From NCBI GenBank assembly GCA_035578905.1, contig JAQJVL010002687.1:1-64000 (forward strand): 64,000 bases of DNA, in the 5' to 3' direction. The DNA is from Stictocephala bisonia. Its lineage: Eukaryota > Arthropoda > Insecta > Hemiptera > Membracidae. This document shows, piece by piece, positions 21,720 to 33,790 of this stretch. Positions within the stretch are counted from its first letter, which is position 1; each line of letters begins with the position of its first letter. The position numbers were made by a program, and so were the translations under genes. The notes beneath the pieces are model-generated. The model was given only the letters and a program-made list of their open reading frames with translations. It was not told the DNA's origin and made no database searches.

Positions 21720-23138
21720 GATGTGCAGTTCTTTTCTCCCTGTTTAAGTCAAAATATCACATACCACCAAATAAGTAGGCCTTCTACAAGTTGATGTGTT
21801 TATGAACTTTTATAATATTTTATTAAAATATGTATACAGTAATTAATTGAAATTTCTGCTAAAACATTTGATCAAATTATTTATAAGTTTATAATATATT
21901 GATTTAATACCTTCAGTGCGGCCGCGGCCATTACGTAGTGCAGCGGGCGCCTATAGGACCTTCATGCGCTCCTCGATCTTCTGGCAGGAAATAACCAGCT
22001 AATGGTTATTGATTGAAGTTATGTTGTGATTTTAAGCTGTTGTTAGTGAGTTGGGACGCATAATAGTGCATTTCGTTTTTAGTTTTGTGAAAGTCGCCAA
22101 TAGTGAAATTTTCAGTTGAAAATCTAGCATCTTGTATAATATTGTGTCATTTTTTATCATTGTATATAATAAACATATTGGAAATATAGTACCAGTAAGT
22201 TTGTAAATATTGTGTAAATAACATTTTTTAATCATACATTGTACATACAATGTACCTAAAAACTAACAAAAACCATATAGGCACCCATAGCACTCTGAAC
22301 CCTACAAAATTTCATCCTGTTTGCTGCGGGTGCCTATAGGCGTCAGCATATTTTTAGATTACCATTGGCCCACAGTATAATATAATGTATGAATTAACTA
22401 TAATTGAGTGTGATTTAAAAATAAATGAACTAAATAACAGTTCATCAGTTGGGGAAATACTTGGGGAAAATACTAATAGCACTGAACGTATTAAGCTATT
22501 ATAAGTATGTCTAAAAGCACACAGAAGAATATTTATCATATTTTCAACTGAAAGCACAATGCAAAATAAGATTCCTGCTCTGTAATGTTGCGTGTAAGGT
22601 GTGGGATGAACAGAACAAAGCTATATGCCATCATGCATCAAGGCAAAGTAGATAGGAGTGTATTGGCAGGGGCAGGAGGGGTAAGATATGGAAAAAAAGA
22701 CTAATCAGAGTGGGGACACTTTGGAATACGCATGTACCCCCTTTTCTGTGAAAGTTAGCTACCAAGTTACGGTGCTGCAATTTTGCATAATTCAGTTGTT
22801 CCTAATAGGCTGCACAACCTTAAAACCTAGTTTCAAACCCCACGGTTTCATCCCAATCAAGGTCAAACAAATGTTGAAAATACCGACTGTTGACCCCTAG
22901 CTGTTCATGTCATTGAGTTAAAGTTAATAGTATTTTTTTTTTTCGGAAAAATCGTTGCACTTATTCTTCCACATTCATTTTCAATCTGTAATCAATCACA
23001 TCTCAACAATCACTGTCTTTTGTTTTTCTATCTCAATTCCAATTCTTGTCTCCTTTTGTTGAGACTTAGTAACTGAACAGTAAAAACTAGATGTAGGTCA
23101 ATTTTCTGTCTATGAAAAGATTAAAACTATAAATAATA
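21720..23138. other. Spacer with a possible decayed TTAA element
   Basis: At 21904 a TTAATACCTTCAGTGCGG-type end and GC-rich sequence (GGGCGCCTATAGGACC) start a stretch that has a related GGGTGCCTATAGGCGTC at about 22327-22343, the same style as the piggyBac-type hairpins elsewhere in the window. No matching second terminus was found. The rest has no clear features. Confidence 0.3.
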
Positions 23139-24385
23139 GTTGGTTATGTTAAAGGGCACTAGGCCAGGAATTAGTATATTAGGAGAGATAAGACATCAGC
23201 AAACTTACCCAGATAGGCAAGTCCACTAACACCACAGTAGTAGTAAACAAATACAATAGAATCAAATGTTGCGCAATTTTCTGTGTCACTGGAACTTTCT
23301 TCAGGTGAGTAGAGAGAGAGAGACACTTGCACTCACCTTCAAAAAGAATTTTTTCACTTTTCTTAACCCAAGGAATGAGGCGGTCAGTTCGTTCGTAAAA
23401 TGTTACCACCTCAATATGAGGTGATGTGCACACTCTCGGTTACAGCCGCATACAGTTGAAATAAAACGTCAAAGCCGTTACAAATACAAATCATTTGAAA
23501 GACTGTGAACCATTGTTTGTTTATGTGTCTTTGAATTTTCTCTATGAATTTCCTACGTGATACAGTGGCTTGTTGATTTTGTTCGTTTACTTGTCTCACA
23601 TGCCATCTGTCTGTCTACCCGCCAGTCCCGTTCGCCATTGCCAAGCTGGTAGTTGTTTATGTTTTTTTGTTGTGCTTTTATGCGACTTTTAGTGTTCATG
23701 TATTATTTAACTAGTTTTTATTGTTGATTATGTGTGATTCGTGTCTTTCGCGTGACATTCGAGATATACTTGACGATCTGATTTGTCATATTCGTTGCTA
23801 GGGAACACATTTAGACTAGTTATTACTTCTTATCTAATTTTGAGTAAATATAATTAAATTTTTTTGTTCAGCCCAAAATTATGCACAACTTGTTGTATAT
23901 CTCAGTTTTCTTATAATATTATAATTTTATATACTTAAATGACTGATCAACTTTTTTATAATATTTGTATAAACTATTGTATAAATAATTTTATAATTTC
24001 CTGCTGATAAAAATTATGTAAATTGTATTTCTAATGCTAATAAATGTATAGCGATTTTTAAATAAAAAGTTACAAATTGCTGAAAATATGGTGACATTTG
24101 AGGGTATTAACATTGACATTCCTTGGGTTAAAAGACCCGTGCTTTGAGCCCCAAGACTGATATATTTCTCGGCCACTAGACATATATCAAAGAATTATAC
24201 CATTAACATGTGCTACGTTAAATTTCCAATAAGTCAATAATTTGTAGGTTTAGAGAAGAAAACCACATTGTAAATTGTGCCAAAGTAAAAAAGTTTACAT
24301 TTTGTAAAATGTAAAAAACTGGTCTATTGCAATTGTTACATTTTATAAAAAGTAAAAAAAAACTTCAAAAGAGAGAGACTGTCTG

Positions 24386-24419
<34 letters not shown>

Positions 24420-24628
24420 CCTCCCTCCCTCCCTCCCTTCTCACCTGACGAAACTCTCTCTCTCCTCACCTGAAGAAAATGCCTGTGGTGTTGAAAATTT
24501 GTGAGATTGTGTCTATTTTGTGTTTGTGACTACTACTCTGATGTTAGTGAACTTATCTTTTAAGGTAAGTTTGCTGATGTCCTATCTCTCTAATATACTA
24601 ATTCCTGGCCTAGTGCCCTTTAACCTAA
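23139..24628. repeat. Long inverted-repeat structure (arms about 23139-23370 and 24395-24628)
   Basis: The left arm (TTAAAGGGCACTAGGCCAGG, then a stretch ending CATCAGCAAACTTACC, and later TTCTTCAGGTGAG) reappears in reverse complement at the right end. Arms are of the order of 200 bp with gaps. The interior (about 1 kb) contains small frames without recognised motifs. This looks like a non-autonomous element with long terminal inverted repeats, or two inverted copies of one repeat. Confidence 0.55.
24373..24437. repeat. CT/CCCT microsatellite
   Basis: A run of CT repeats passes into CCCT repeats next to the right arm. The left arm carries a short GA run at the corresponding place (23310-23322), so the microsatellite probably grew from a motif inside the repeat. 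Confidence 0.85.
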
Positions 24629-26011
24629 CCTAAAATCAGTTAACAGTTGTTCAATATTAAAACGTTTTATACAATTATTTGGAGAAATAAATTCTTAAAC
24701 TTTTTTGTAACACAGGTTTTTAGTAAAATTTAAGCTTTTTAAGATATTTGGCTTTAAAAATTTAAAATGGCTGCCATTTTGAAAAGGATTATTGTAAAAT
24801 AATGAAATTTAAATAGTACATGAGCACAATAAAGATCAACATTATTCATACCAATTTTCATGGCTTTATCTTAAATAACTTTAGAGATATTAAGTTTTTA
24901 GTAAAAAATACATACAGACAGCCGAATAATGGAGCGAGATAGACGATTTGAACACATGAAATTTTTTGTTTGTTTTAACGCAAGGAATGACCTCCAGAAG
25001 TTGGGCTGGTTACTTTCGGGACACCCTGTATACATCATTACTCATTTACATTGTACTTTTACCCAAAAACTTTTGTTACACTGATAAAAAGCCACCCTGT
25101 ATATACAAATGGCTAGGTTAGGACTTCTTAAACCTCTCTTAAACCAAACCATTAAGCTTTGTTTAAAGATATAAGCGGGGCAAACTTCCGGTTGCTGGGA
25201 AGGGTGTTTGTGACTAATGACTTATTGAATATAGTCATATATAATGGCAGGAAAAACGGCAAAAACTATTTTCTTGATTGTCTTGATAGAAATGCCATTC
25301 TAATAGCATTAATGCTAACTTTACTATAAGTATACGTTTTAAGAACATGCTAAGGAGGAAACAAAAGTTCAAAAGGCAAAGGTTGGATGGAGAATTAGCT
25401 AGGATAGATTGTACAGTATAAATAACTCAAATATTGTATACATCATTTTTAATTTCAATTGTATAATTATTTGCTTAGCAATAGAATACAAAAGTAAAAC
25501 ACTTAAATCTAAAAACAATACATTAATATTATATCCCATAAGACTAGTGCATACTCAAGTCATATACAGTACAGACCATGCAACAGGTATTGACAATTAC
25601 TTTTTTAATTACTTTAAAGATAATGACTTAAAAATAACATTACCTTAAACAATAAAAACAATGTAATATAAGTATAAACAATATATCTGCTTTGAAAATT
25701 ACTAACAACTGCTTAATAGTGACTGGGTCACCAAGCAGAAAAAACATCTCCTCATTGCTTATTACTGAAATTTTAAAAAAGGATTTAATATTGATATTTA
25801 TTAAAATTCATTAAAAAAAACTGCTGAAAACTTCACATTAAGTATTACCAAATATTCTTACTGTTTGTTAATTTGTTGACCAATAAATTTTACTTTAACC
25901 ACTTTTTTAACTTGTCATTCAATAAAACCTGTTACTCTACCAATAAAAAAAACCTGCAGGTATTGCCATTGATTTTATAAAACATTCAAGGTAATTACTG
26001 AAAAAAGAAAC
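24629..26011. other. Repeat-derived spacer
   Basis: No gene is seen. CACCCTGTATA-type motifs at about 25019-25031 and 25094-25104 recur in insect interspersed repeats; both are short. Confidence 0.3.
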
Positions 26012-26649
26012 TTAACACTTTAGCTGCCGTGTCAGTCCAGTACGCCTGACGGCTCTTTGTCTCAGTTAGATGCCGTCGGGCCACTACGCCCGACATTGTT
26101 GCTAAGCAACCTTTTGGTTATTTTATTGTTACTCAACTGCTCCTGCTTTCTTAAAGAAACCAATCACACTTTATTGTACTGCAAGCATCATAGTATTTAC
26201 AGAGCGAATTTCTAAGTTTTTGGTTGTATACAAAGTTGTTCATAAAACTTTAAATGTTGGCATGTTCTACAGGCAAGTTGTCGGGAGTATAGGCTCGACA
26301 GACTTATTTAGTGAATGTTGGTATTGAAATAACGTAATACATATTGAATACTGGATTACTTTCATCATGCAGTCAGTGTAGCCAAACCATGAAAACAAAT
26401 TTACTCAAAATGTGTCAGGCCGATATGCCCGACAGAGTTTTTTATGTGCCGTATATGCTACTAAAAAAACTGTCGGGCCAATACTCCCGACATATTTATA
26501 TACATATAATGCCTATGTATGTACTATATCTTTACTCAGAAATGGTGGCATAGTAAATATAATGCATCATTGTTAAAAATATTTGCATAAAAGTTTTTGG
26601 CAATTTAGAGCAAAAATACTCATTTTAAGGATGGCAGCTAACGTGTTAA
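26012..26649. mobile_element. piggyBac-type MITE
   Basis: The left end TTAACACTTTAGCTGCC and the right end GGCAGCTAACGTGTTAA are inverted copies with one difference, flanked by TTAA. At least four palindromes of type GTCGGGCC-TAC-CCCGAC are spread inside. No coding sequence. Confidence 0.8.
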
Positions 26650-26699
26650 AAGGACATTTTGCAACCAAATACAATGATCCACATATGTGTACATTTGTT

Positions 26700-26815
26700 A
26701 CTTAAGTTGTATTAAAAGGCACTAGGCTGAGGGTTGTGGAAGTAGAGGAAATCAGCTAACTTGCCAGGGAAAATAGGCCCAATAAAAGGTGCTAAAACTG
26801 CTACCACTAAAAATT
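26700..26815. repeat. Diverged copy of the GGCACTAGGC repeat
   Basis: AAAAGGCACTAGGCTGAGG, then AAATCAGCTAACTTGCC, follows the order of motifs in the inverted arms at 23139 and 24628. Confidence 0.4.
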
Positions 26816-26870
26816 AACAAAACAAAAAGAATAAACTATCAAAACAACTAAAGTATCAAATTACAGTACA

Positions 26871-27556
26871 TTAACCCATTGTGGATCACTGACAAGCTCA
26901 GCTCGCAGGCAGTGGCTGGGCCTAGCAGCACAATGACGAGCTCAGCTCGCATAAGCGATCTACTTTTACCTCCAAATAGTTACAATAGACTACTAGGTTG
27001 CGTAAGCATCTTTATTAATCAACTGGGTATTTTTTTTTAATGGGTTTTGTTTATAAAAAACTTTCATTAATATCCAATAGTAATACCCGGATATACGTGC
27101 AACATACGTGCAGTAGTATGTTGAATTTGAAGAAGTAGTTTATATTTTGTTCAGTAATATAACACTGTATTTAGTTTAGATATAGTGTATTCCTGTCACG
27201 TCTGTGCACCGATATAGCAAGTGACATTGAGGTTAGTGAAACAGACAAAGACGACTGAGAGGAGGCTGTTGTTGTCGCCAAGCCTATTCTATTCGATGAC
27301 TCAGACGTTATCTCCACCCGAACTGTGTGCACCATATTTTGATTATGACTCGGACATCGTCCTCACCACCCTATAACCTGGCTCACCACTTGTTGCCACT
27401 GCTAGTTCGCCGGTACCCCAGCAGGCCACATCTAAGCAATAAACCTGCAGTTTTATTGCAGCGCGCTGTTACTGTTCTGTTGCCGCGACGGTGCGCAAAT
27501 TAATTCATACCCGCTGGGGCGCGTGTGTCAAAATAAATCGATCCGCAATGGGTTAA
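26871..27556. mobile_element. piggyBac-type MITE
   Basis: TTAACCCATTGTGGATC at the left and GATCCGCAATGGGTTAA at the right are inverted copies (one mismatch). Palindromes CGAGCTCAGCTCG-like lie at about 26892-26950. A short acidic-coding-like stretch at about 27230-27330 may be a relic of a transposase N terminus. Confidence 0.8.
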
Positions 27557-29667
27557 AACAGGGTTAATGTACAAACCACCATTATCAAGCTATATTGTAA
27601 CAAGATCAATGTATACAACAATGCAATAGTGTCCATGGATGTGTGTGTCCCATTCAATTGACTTTAGGATTGCTTAAAAGACAACCCTAAAATTACTATT
27701 GACGTCTGTTGATTAACACTGTGCCAGAAATACTGTACTGTTAACGTCTCATTGGCCACTGTATACTGATAGTTTTAGCCAAACAAATACTTATTGAAAA
27801 TGAAAGTCAATAAAATTCTCTTCCTATTGTTGTACTATGGGACTGTTTGGATTGGGTTAGTTTGATTCTCTGACCTTTTTAAAATTGGTCGTCTGCAACA
27901 CGACAACAGTCAGTTTGTTACAAACGTAATCATGGTTATGATATTGTTGACTAGTTTGGTGTGTATTATACTTAGTTTTTTGTTGTAAGTTGTGAATTAT
28001 AATAATTATCTGTAGTTAAAACAATGGATGAACATCAAAATAGAAAAAAATCATTTCTTTTTTCTGTTATAAAATATTTGCCATATACAACATAGGGACC
28101 ATTTTTACAAAATTAGTTCTTATTAATATTTTTTTTAATTAATGAATAATAATAATAATTCGTACTATAATATGCCATACTTGAAGACCATAAAAATTTC
28201 TATGTGAAAAAGGTAGAGATGGCCATTGAAACCATATTGTTACTGTAATTCAAGTTAGGTACTTTTTTTACAAAATTAATTTTCAATAATAAAACAAAAC
28301 ATAATAACATGAAATTGTATATGACATATATGGGTTGCCCATCTTACTCTGAAATGTAATGATTTATGGCATATAATATAATAATATGTAATAAATTAAA
28401 CTATAATATAATGACATATAATAAATGTATAGAAAGAATGTTTAGATTTTTCTCGAAAAAGTCTGTTTATTGGCTCTAATTAGTATAGTTTTCACATAAA
28501 TAGATGCATTATTTCTTGGGCATAAATAAATAAAAGAACACACTATTTTCCATTGTACCAACGGTGTAGTTGCTATTTTAATTTTTATGGTAATTTTAAC
28601 AGACTTATTAGGAAGTTTTCTGATTTCCTCTATCTTGTTTATTGTGATTACAAGCAGTTTAGTTATATGTGACAACTATGTTAATTAGTTTTTTTGTGTA
28701 AATAATTATTACTATTATCCTAGTAAAACATACTATAATAAACAAGATATTGCCCCATATCACTGTACGTGTATGGGTAGGCGGGTGGGTCAAGTAAACA
28801 ACTTGGACGTATATTTACTTGTTCAATCCTAGGAGACAAGTTCAGAAACAATGTGCCTCCTAGGGGTATGATCGATAAAAATAAAAGAATTAATTTGATT
28901 TAGTTTATTGCTTTTGGATGGTAAATAGATTTACAATTTAACAAAATGGCAATGCATCGAACACATTCTGAATCAATGGGAAAATCAATAATAGTAAAGC
29001 TTGTTTTTCAGCATTTATTCAGGCTACCTCACGAAGAGGTCCTTAGATGTGTTGAATAACAATACGTAATGAAATATTTTTTTTTTTAATTCAATGAAGT
29101 TAGTTTGATTCCAAATGGTTCAAGTATACAGGAAAAAGTGCCATTATACGTAAAATCCTAATTATACCAAGAAAACAAACACTAACTATTTGTAGTTCAA
29201 CGGTTCAACAATCTTGTGAATCGTAGAATCAAACTGGACTCTTGACATACAGCTTAGCTTTATACTGCATTTAAATTGACCAAGTTTTCTAAAATCGACA
29301 ATTTGATTATTTGTGCTTATATTAGTAGCCAAGGGATGTACCACCAGTCTTACTTACACAGAGTGACTGTTATGTATCAGGAATGTCAACTCAGTTACAG
29401 AGGTTGGCTAAATGCACTATAAATCAGTCTCATAAAGGCACTTGTACGATTATTTGGAGATACCAGATACTGTAGAAAAATAAAAGTTACTATAATGATT
29501 TATAAATCCTGCAAAAAATACTGAAAAATTACCAAATTTACATTACTCCTACAAAAAAAACACACTCAATAATACTAACAGTTGCTCAAACTGCTACTGG
29601 ACTATTCAAAATCTAAATTCACTAATTTAGCACTGGTATTCAAGATTGACTATAGTTAATTACTACT
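27557..29667. other. AT-rich spacer downstream of FPPS
   Basis: No gene is supported. It contains one isolated minisatellite unit (28757-28796, listed separately). Confidence 0.35.
28757..28796. repeat. Single unit of the GTGTATGGGTGGGCGGGTGGGTC minisatellite
   Basis: CACTGTACGTGTATGGGTAG followed by GCGGGTGGGTCA is one full unit of the array at 35709-36212, here alone and about 7 kb away. Confidence 0.7.
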
Positions 29668-29673
29668 TTTATT
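29668..29673 (-). terminator. Polyadenylation signal of the FPPS gene
   Basis: AATAAA on the minus strand, 84-89 nt after the FPPS stop codon. Confidence 0.5.
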
Positions 29674-29756
29674 TGGCACACATGCCAATGACATAATATA
29701 GAGATTCAATGTTAGAGATTCGATTCTATGTAGAACTATATTCTAGTCTTATCAGT

Positions 29757-29957
29757 CTAACTTTCTCGCTTGTATATTATGTCAAGCAGTTTGAAGAACA
29801 GTTCGTGATTCAGCCCAGCGGATAGCTGTTGAATGTGAGTTGTGATCAAGTTGTAACTGTCTTCCTCATAAGTCGCAAATATGTGGGGTAGATTTATTTG
29901 GTTGTATACAGTCTTAACGGCTCTGATTTTTTCTGGATCTTTAGATCCATAGCATTC
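29757..29957 (-). CDS. FPPS: Farnesyl pyrophosphate synthase, last coding exon
   Basis: 66 residues plus stop. It begins after the acceptor TTTCAG and reads ECYGSKDPEKIRAVKTVYNQ, then LPHIFATYEEDSYNLI, and ends KLLDIIYKRES. This is the C-terminal helix region of trans-isoprenyl pyrophosphate synthases; the ending with a basic K-R pair is characteristic. The FPPS enzyme condenses dimethylallyl or geranyl diphosphate with isopentenyl diphosphate to farnesyl diphosphate, which in insects feeds juvenile hormone synthesis and protein prenylation. The phase (0) joins exactly to the exon at 31683. Confidence 0.92.
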   Translation of the reverse strand, partial: ECYGSKDPEKIRAVKTVYNQINLPHIFATYEEDSYNLITTHIQQLSAGLNHELFFKLLDIIYKRES

Positions 29958-31682
29958 CTGAAACATATGTTTTAAATAAATAAATGCAATGCTAAAATAC
30001 TAATAAATAGATTACATGAGATAGATAGCAAACAAAATAAAGGAAACATCTTGTTCAAAAGAACTGCTGTTTTAATGTGAGGCTGCTTTCCAACATCAGT
30101 CTTTTTAATCACAGTCTGATGATAAAGTAACAACCGAGATAAAAAATATCGCCAGGCCCATTCAAAAAAAAAAACAAGATTGTTTAGTTACTAGTAGTAG
30201 TAATGATTTACTTGATAAAGACAGAAACCTTGATAAATAAATACTACATCCTCTGAGAGTCTATAAACAATATGGTAGATTAAATAATATTTTTTTAAAA
30301 TAATTATACAATAGTTTGAATACATTCAAATTTATACAAGCAGTTAATGATAAAAAATATTTTATTTTTGAATGGTTTACTAAAAATAAAAGTACTATAT
30401 TTTACACATTTTAATCAGAAGCAATTACAAAACTATATCACAAGAATAGATATTACCAAGGTGCAATTTTGTTTTAAGATGAGGCAAAAAAATTCACTTC
30501 TAAAAGGACATGCATACCACAAACATTTAACAAAAGGTCTTAAGCTCAAAATGGTTTTTGAAACTAAAAAATATCTTACTTGAAACCAAACTTGACAAAA
30601 ATACATTAACATTGTTGTCCAAAATAACGAACAATGAGCCTTAACATTGGAATCAATGAACTGAAAATATAATTGATCAAATCTACTAAAAAATATAATT
30701 AATGGCTAAATATTAAACTAACAGTGTAAGCAGCTGCCACAAAGTTCGATGAAACTGAATTATCATAATAGTAAATGATACTTTCTAAGCCAGGAGTACT
30801 CACTATGTGACTTTTAGGCTGCATGCGGCCCTTAAAATATTTTAGAACTACAATAATTTATTAAAGTGACAACCTCTTTGGTATTTTTATAAGCTACAAA
30901 AATGCTCAGAATGCTTTATCTTTGTTTTAATGTACTAAATACTAAATTAATAGCAGACAGACAGACGAAATGCAAGCTAGAAAACATAAAAAAAAACTAT
31001 GTATATGTACTTGCAGCCCTTAGACTATTTTGAGAAGAGTAATAAGGCTCATCATGAAATCCTAGTGAGGAACCCTGCACCCTGCTCTAAGCCATCAAGG
31101 CACTAATTTCCGTTGCTGTAGCAGGAAGAGACACAGCTCACCTTACACATTCCGATGAAAAACTGATTCAATTCTACTTGATTCACCCATCAATAGAGTG
31201 GATTTACTAACTTGTTTTAATTCAATTGATAAACAGGTCTTATAGCTGTTAACCAATGCAGTGCCTCAAATAAAATAGGATGTATGTCACTAGACTACAT
31301 CTGAAATCTGATCCTTGCCAGGAGAGGGTAAAATAAATATTGTCATTCACGAGTTGAATTAAGAAGTGTCATTCCTATTGCAGAAGTGGGGTGCCAATCT
31401 TACTTTCAATATTCCACTGCATTTTCACTGTGTTTCAACTTAATCCATACAACTTTATGGTCACAAGCTTTATTTGATTTAAGAATAAAAATCTAAGAAT
31501 AAAAACATCTTCCTAATTTGTAGGTTGTTTTAGAGGTGTAAATTATTAAGTTTAAGATCTTTTGTAGACTAGACCAGTAAAATTATTTCTGTGAACAGAA
31601 ACAATTCTCGGAAATGATTATAATTAACTTCAAACTTAATAGTAAAATAAAATCTCAAACACAAATTGTAAAATTGTATCAC
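29958..31682 (-). other. FPPS intron
   Basis: 1.7 kb, AT-rich. It runs from donor GTGATA at 31682 to acceptor TTTCAG at 29958. No element was recognised inside. Confidence 0.6.
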
Positions 31683-31817
31683 CTCCAATATTTTCCGTTG
31701 ATCAGGAGTGCACCTTTGGAGGGCGACCACAGCTAACCATGAACATTTGCCTTCTTGAATGTCTGTACCAATCTTCCCTGACACTTCTGGGTTCCCATAA
31801 CAGTCCAAATAATCATC
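31683..31817 (-). CDS. FPPS: FPPS exon with the second Asp-rich motif
   Basis: 45 codons, starting directly with [20 protein letters not shown] and ending [16 protein letters not shown] is the second aspartate-rich motif (SARM) that binds Mg2+ and substrate diphosphate. KIGTDI and KCSWL are family-conserved. Acceptor TTTTTGTGCAG and donor GAG|GTGATA; both borders are phase 0. All key residues are present. Confidence 0.93.
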
Positions 31818-31944
31818 CTGCACAAAAATATTATCTTAAATCCAATGACTTCTAAGGATCATGGGTATTTTCCTTTAAACAACATAACGATTAATTACCT
31901 GACCACTACTTATTCAAGCAGTCCATAACCATCATGCAATTAGA

Positions 31945-32660
31945 TTAACCCTTTCCCCTCGGATGGCCAACACCAGGTCGGCGAGTGATCGTCTAAATGT
32001 ATCCTCTGAGATCGGGTGTCCAACTCTGAAGGCCACAACTATGTTGGTGATCAGATCAGGTAAGTTTTAACCCTTTGACACGGTAATTTATGTGTGCGCC
32101 TCAACCCTGTACTGGTACTTTTTTCCAGCGATCAATCTCACTATCCCAAGTTGTCATTTTAGTCACTAAAACTACACTAATAACACACAACACACGATAA
32201 AAACATTTATTTATTCAATCCACTTATAATAAAATAATAAACTAGCTAAACAACACGTTACGATAAACAACAACACACTTTGTTTACACCGGCCGCCATT
32301 ACTGCAGACAGCTGTGAAAGACCTGTTGAATATCGTCTCCTTACAGTAAAAATCAATATTGTTCCACAATCCAACGTTAGGAATACGATCATTGTAATGT
32401 CATAAACGTACTGCAGGAGTTCCCAATTCATAAGAGTTCGTTATTGAGTCGCTAGGTAGCAACACTCGTCGGGATAACCGTGTGCGTTATATTAACGTCA
32501 AACCACATACAGAGGTCATTGGACGGTGCGTCAATATAACGTCAAACCACGGCAAGGGGTTAATTACATTGTCCGCTGGGATCAGCTGTCCAACTGTAAT
32601 GGACGGCAATGATTTCCCTACGCACTTGGATGTCCAACTGTGTTTGACACCTGACATATG
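31945..32660. mobile_element. Remnant of a TTAA element split by another MITE
   Basis: TTAACCCTTTCCCCTCGGAT at 31945 opens a stretch with GTGTCCAACT repeats. Related GTCCAACT motifs reappear after 32563. The complete MITE 32067-32563 sits between. No opposite terminus was identified. Confidence 0.4.
32067..32563. mobile_element. piggyBac-type MITE with diverged termini
   Basis: The left end TTAACCCTTTGACACGG and the right end CCACGGCAAGGGGTTAA pair imperfectly as inverted repeats, between two TTAA. Two direct copies of a motif like ATATAACGTCAAACCAC lie near the right end. Confidence 0.6.
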
Positions 32661-33179
32661 GTTTTGTATTTTAGATATAACTTCTTTGAGCAATATGTTT
32701 AAATGTTTAACAGCTGTTTAAATATGTCGGGATTATATTCACCCTGCTGGTATCATCTTTTTCCATTTATGCTTTATGTAGAGATCCTCATTGTGTGCCA
32801 GAGTTCGGCAGTATCTCTTGATTTTATCCTTGTGCATCTTGAGTGTTTTTGAGTGAGATTTGTTGATTTAATGCATTTTTGTTGATGTCTAAATTATTAA
32901 TTATTGTAAATATTCTATTTTGCTGTAAAATACTGTATATAATTATAATTAATAGTTATTCAGTTCACATTTTAGTATTAGCTACACAGTCAGTAAAATA
33001 TGAAAAATTTATTAGTTCCACAGGCCTATATTGTTTTGGTTTGTGAGAATTTAAGACTTTTGATTATTTACCAAATGAGCAATCCATTTGAATTTCTTGA
33101 AAGATCATATATAGTATGTTTTATATGATATACATACAATACTTAGTAAATAATTAACTCTCAACAGTTTTGAGTATAT

Positions 33180-33790
33180 GGTAGAAAAGAAGAGGGCCAA
33201 AACAGAACCCTGGTGATGCCACTGTCCAGAGACAACTCTTGTGAACACTCGTTTATAAAAAAAAACTTATTTTTTATGTTAAGATAAATAAAATTTATAA
33301 AAAACTATATGAGTTCTATTAAAGCCATAAAAATTCAGTTTCATAAATTAATCATCATGATTAATTCAATCAAAGGCTCTGCTAAGTTCATAGAAAATGA
33401 CCTGAGCGAAAGCCTTGTTTTCAAAAGCTACTACAATTTGTCTTACCAACTTATCCATAGCATGTAAGGTTGATTTCCCCTGTTTGAAACCAAATTGATT
33501 AATATTTAAAATGCCATTAGACTCAAATTACAAGCTTACTAAAATTTATCTCTATTACTTGAGGAAACACTGGAATTATTTAGACAGGCCTGTAACATTG
33601 TTGTTTATGTTTTGACCCCCCTTTTATAAATGGGACATATTCAGGAGATCTTAAACTTTTGAGGAAAATACCTTCTTGAGGGCATAAGTTTATACAAACT
33701 GTAAGAAGCTCTACTGCACTTATAACAATCTATTTTAATATATTATTTGACATAAAGAACTGTCAGAATCCGAATTGCCAAGCCTTTTAC
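33180..33790 (-). pseudogene. LINE reverse transcriptase relic (fingers/palm), CR1-group
   Basis: The minus strand reads INQFGFKQGKSTLHAM, then VIFYELSRAFD with a stop, then KLNFYGFNRTH, and a frameshifted GVPQGS-like region near 33200. These parallel LINE B (CQFGFRQNKST, LCDLSKAFD, KLMFYGV). It is truncated at 33796 by the piggyBac element. Confidence 0.7.

Noticed and set aside
24610..24630. Telomeric TTAGG array
   Set aside because: Only two adjacent TAACC-like units are present; insufficient.
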